Assembly: GCA_016764535.1 (NCBI GenBank)
Contig: JAESRR010000219.1
Coordinates: forward strand, 1-6,759
Direction: 5' to 3'
Source: Cohaesibacteraceae bacterium
GTDB taxonomy: Bacteria; Pseudomonadota; Alphaproteobacteria; Rhizobiales; Cohaesibacteraceae
DNA length: 6,759 nucleotides
The notes under the pieces are model-generated. The model was given only the letters and a program-made list of their open reading frames with translations. It did not search any database and was not told where the DNA came from. This document shows positions 5,712 through 6,759 of this stretch, in pieces (position 1 is the stretch's first letter; the number at the start of each line of letters is the position of its first letter). The position numbers were made by a program, and so were the translations under genes.

Positions 5712-6715
5712 GCACGCCACGTCTGATGCTGACAGTTGCGATCGGGCTCGTTATGAGCCCGGCGTTCGTCTCTCCCGGGCTTGCGCAATCGTATGAAGCA
5801 CAGGGCTATGCGCAGGAGCTGCAACAGGTCCAGACTATTGCGGCCTATGTGTATTTGCTGGACGAAGACCTGAAGGTCAACAAGATGTCATCTGCGAGGG
5901 CAAATTTTGGTCAAATAGCGCCTGCTCTCGCGGTTTTGGTGCCCAAACTGGATAGAAAACACCAGCAGGCAACATTGTTGAAAAACGAGTGTGAGACAAA
6001 CGCACTTGTTTTTCAGACATCGAATGGAGAGTCGGAGAGTGCATTAAGAACAGCGCGAAAAAATTTAAACACGGCCATTGAATTGTTGCGAAAGTACTTT
6101 GCCCAGATTAACAAAATTGATGCGACCACCGCTGGGTTACCGGCGAAGAGGGACACCGCGTATAATAATTTTAAGCGACTGTCGGACAAAATTGATAATG
6201 CAGAAAGTAACCCCCTTGCATTTTGGAATTCATTCGATGTCGTAGCAAATAACGACGTGGCGGATGCCAATAACTATTTGCGAACTTACAAAGGCCTTGT
6301 GACGCAGCTGAACAACCTGGCACAATCAAGAGCAACCAACTACGCGCAGTATGATTATCAGAACCGGTTGATCAAATATTACAATGCCGAGATTAGTCGT
6401 CTGATGACAGAATCCCGGAGCTACTTTGATACAGTTGGCCTGTTCAAAAACCAGGCAGCCACTCTGGAAGATGCCTACAAAAACGCAAGAGAAGCGTACC
6501 TGATTGCGACAAACGGGCTGCCGGATCAACTGAAATTGATATCCGATGTCATTGGTCTGATGGATGCGAATGACGCGACTTACGAAGACGTCAACAAAGA
6601 AACAATAAGTTTGGCGAAGGAAATTGTTCGCATGGAGGAGCAACGAAAAACAGCAAATCAGATTCTTCTTGCGGTGGGAACATGTGCACTTGTCAGAGCT
6701 GTAGTGATTAAATAA
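5708..6715 (+). CDS. Secreted all-helical protein with hydrophobic C-terminus; second gene of operon
   Basis: I do not recognise this 335-aa protein. The N-terminus is a Sec signal peptide: MSTPR, hydrophobic LMLTVAIGLVMSPAFV, probable cleavage at GLAQ/S near residue 27. This places the mature protein in the periplasm or outside. The rest is almost all predicted helix. Residues 35-165 and 185-315 form amphipathic helices rich in Asn, Gln, Ala, Lys and Tyr (for example ATNYAQYDYQNRLIKYYNAE), separated by a Pro/Phe/Trp break (ESNPLAFWNSF, 166-176). The last 17 residues (ILLAVGTCALVRAVVIK) are hydrophobic. The mature part has only two cysteines, Cys95 and Cys326. The GTG start overlaps the previous stop by 4 bp (GTGA), indicating translational coupling, and the next gene begins in its stop codon. 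It could be an export-competent partner of the 587-aa protein, a pore-former subunit or an envelope component. Confidence 0.9.
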   Translation: MSTPRLMLTVAIGLVMSPAFVSPGLAQSYEAQGYAQELQQVQTIAAYVYLLDEDLKVNKMSSARANFGQIAPALAVLVPKLDRKHQQATLLKNECETNALVFQTSNGESESALRTARKNLNTAIELLRKYFAQINKIDATTAGLPAKRDTAYNNFKRLSDKIDNAESNPLAFWNSFDVVANNDVADANNYLRTYKGLVTQLNNLAQSRATNYAQYDYQNRLIKYYNAEISRLMTESRSYFDTVGLFKNQAATLEDAYKNAREAYLIATNGLPDQLKLISDVIGLMDANDATYEDVNKETISLAKEIVRMEEQRKTANQILLAVGTCALVRAVVIK

Positions 6716-6759
6716 TGGCGTTATCCAGATTGCAACGCAGCAGAATTATCGGGCAGTAT
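6715..6759 (+). CDS. Start of third operon gene (truncated by window edge)
   Basis: An ATG at 6715-6717 shares its A with the TAA stop of the preceding gene (TAATG), a classic coupling arrangement. The frame is open to the end of the window and reads MALSRLQRSRIIGQY, a basic N-terminus with no visible function. There is no strong Shine-Dalgarno, so it may rely on re-initiation by ribosomes finishing the 335-aa gene. Only 15 codons are visible. The call rests on the overlap geometry and the operon context. Confidence 0.55.
   Translation, partial: MALSRLQRSRIIGQY

Overview
The window comes from a Gram-negative bacterium of moderate GC. SD-led starts, Sec-type signal peptides ending in A-x-A, a periplasmic GDPD and a single-domain NIPSNAP protein all suit a proteobacterium. 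An alphaproteobacterium is my best guess, from the overall feel of the proteins rather than from any marker gene. There is no rRNA, tRNA, CRISPR array, transposase or integrase.

Left third (1-1440, all minus strand): a hicA-hicB toxin-antitoxin pair (755 down to 95) lies behind a good sigma70-type promoter (TTGACA, 17 nt, TATTTT). Two near-identical 20-nt direct repeats sit just upstream of its -35 box and look like operators or activator sites. Upstream of the pair, in the same direction, is an uncharacterised membrane protein (1437 down to 913). It has an Ala/Arg/Lys-rich cationic helix and no acidic residue in its first 107 positions.

Middle (1600-3471): a small membrane protein of unknown function with a signal peptide (1602-2033, +) and a NIPSNAP-family protein (2163-2468, +). 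These converge on a secreted glycerophosphodiester phosphodiesterase (3471 down to 2488).

Right half (3472-6759, +): a 476-bp gene-free stretch ends in a perfect 16-bp AT palindrome, a TTGACA/CACAAT promoter and then an operon of at least three tightly coupled genes. Gene 1 (587 aa) is predominantly helical, with a glycine-rich hydrophobic segment and a 107-residue Asp/Met/Gly linker that contains no Lys, Arg or Glu. Gene 2 (335 aa) overlaps it by 4 bp (GTGA), has a signal peptide and is almost entirely helical with a hydrophobic C-terminus. Gene 3 starts inside gene 2's stop codon (TAATG) and runs off the window. I recognise none of the three. The architecture loosely recalls multi-component alpha-helical pore-forming toxins (HBL/NHE, Xax/Yax types), but that is a structural hypothesis, not a family assignment. 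This operon is the best candidate for an undescribed system here. The toxin-antitoxin, GDPD and NIPSNAP genes are ordinary neighbours with no evident functional link to it.
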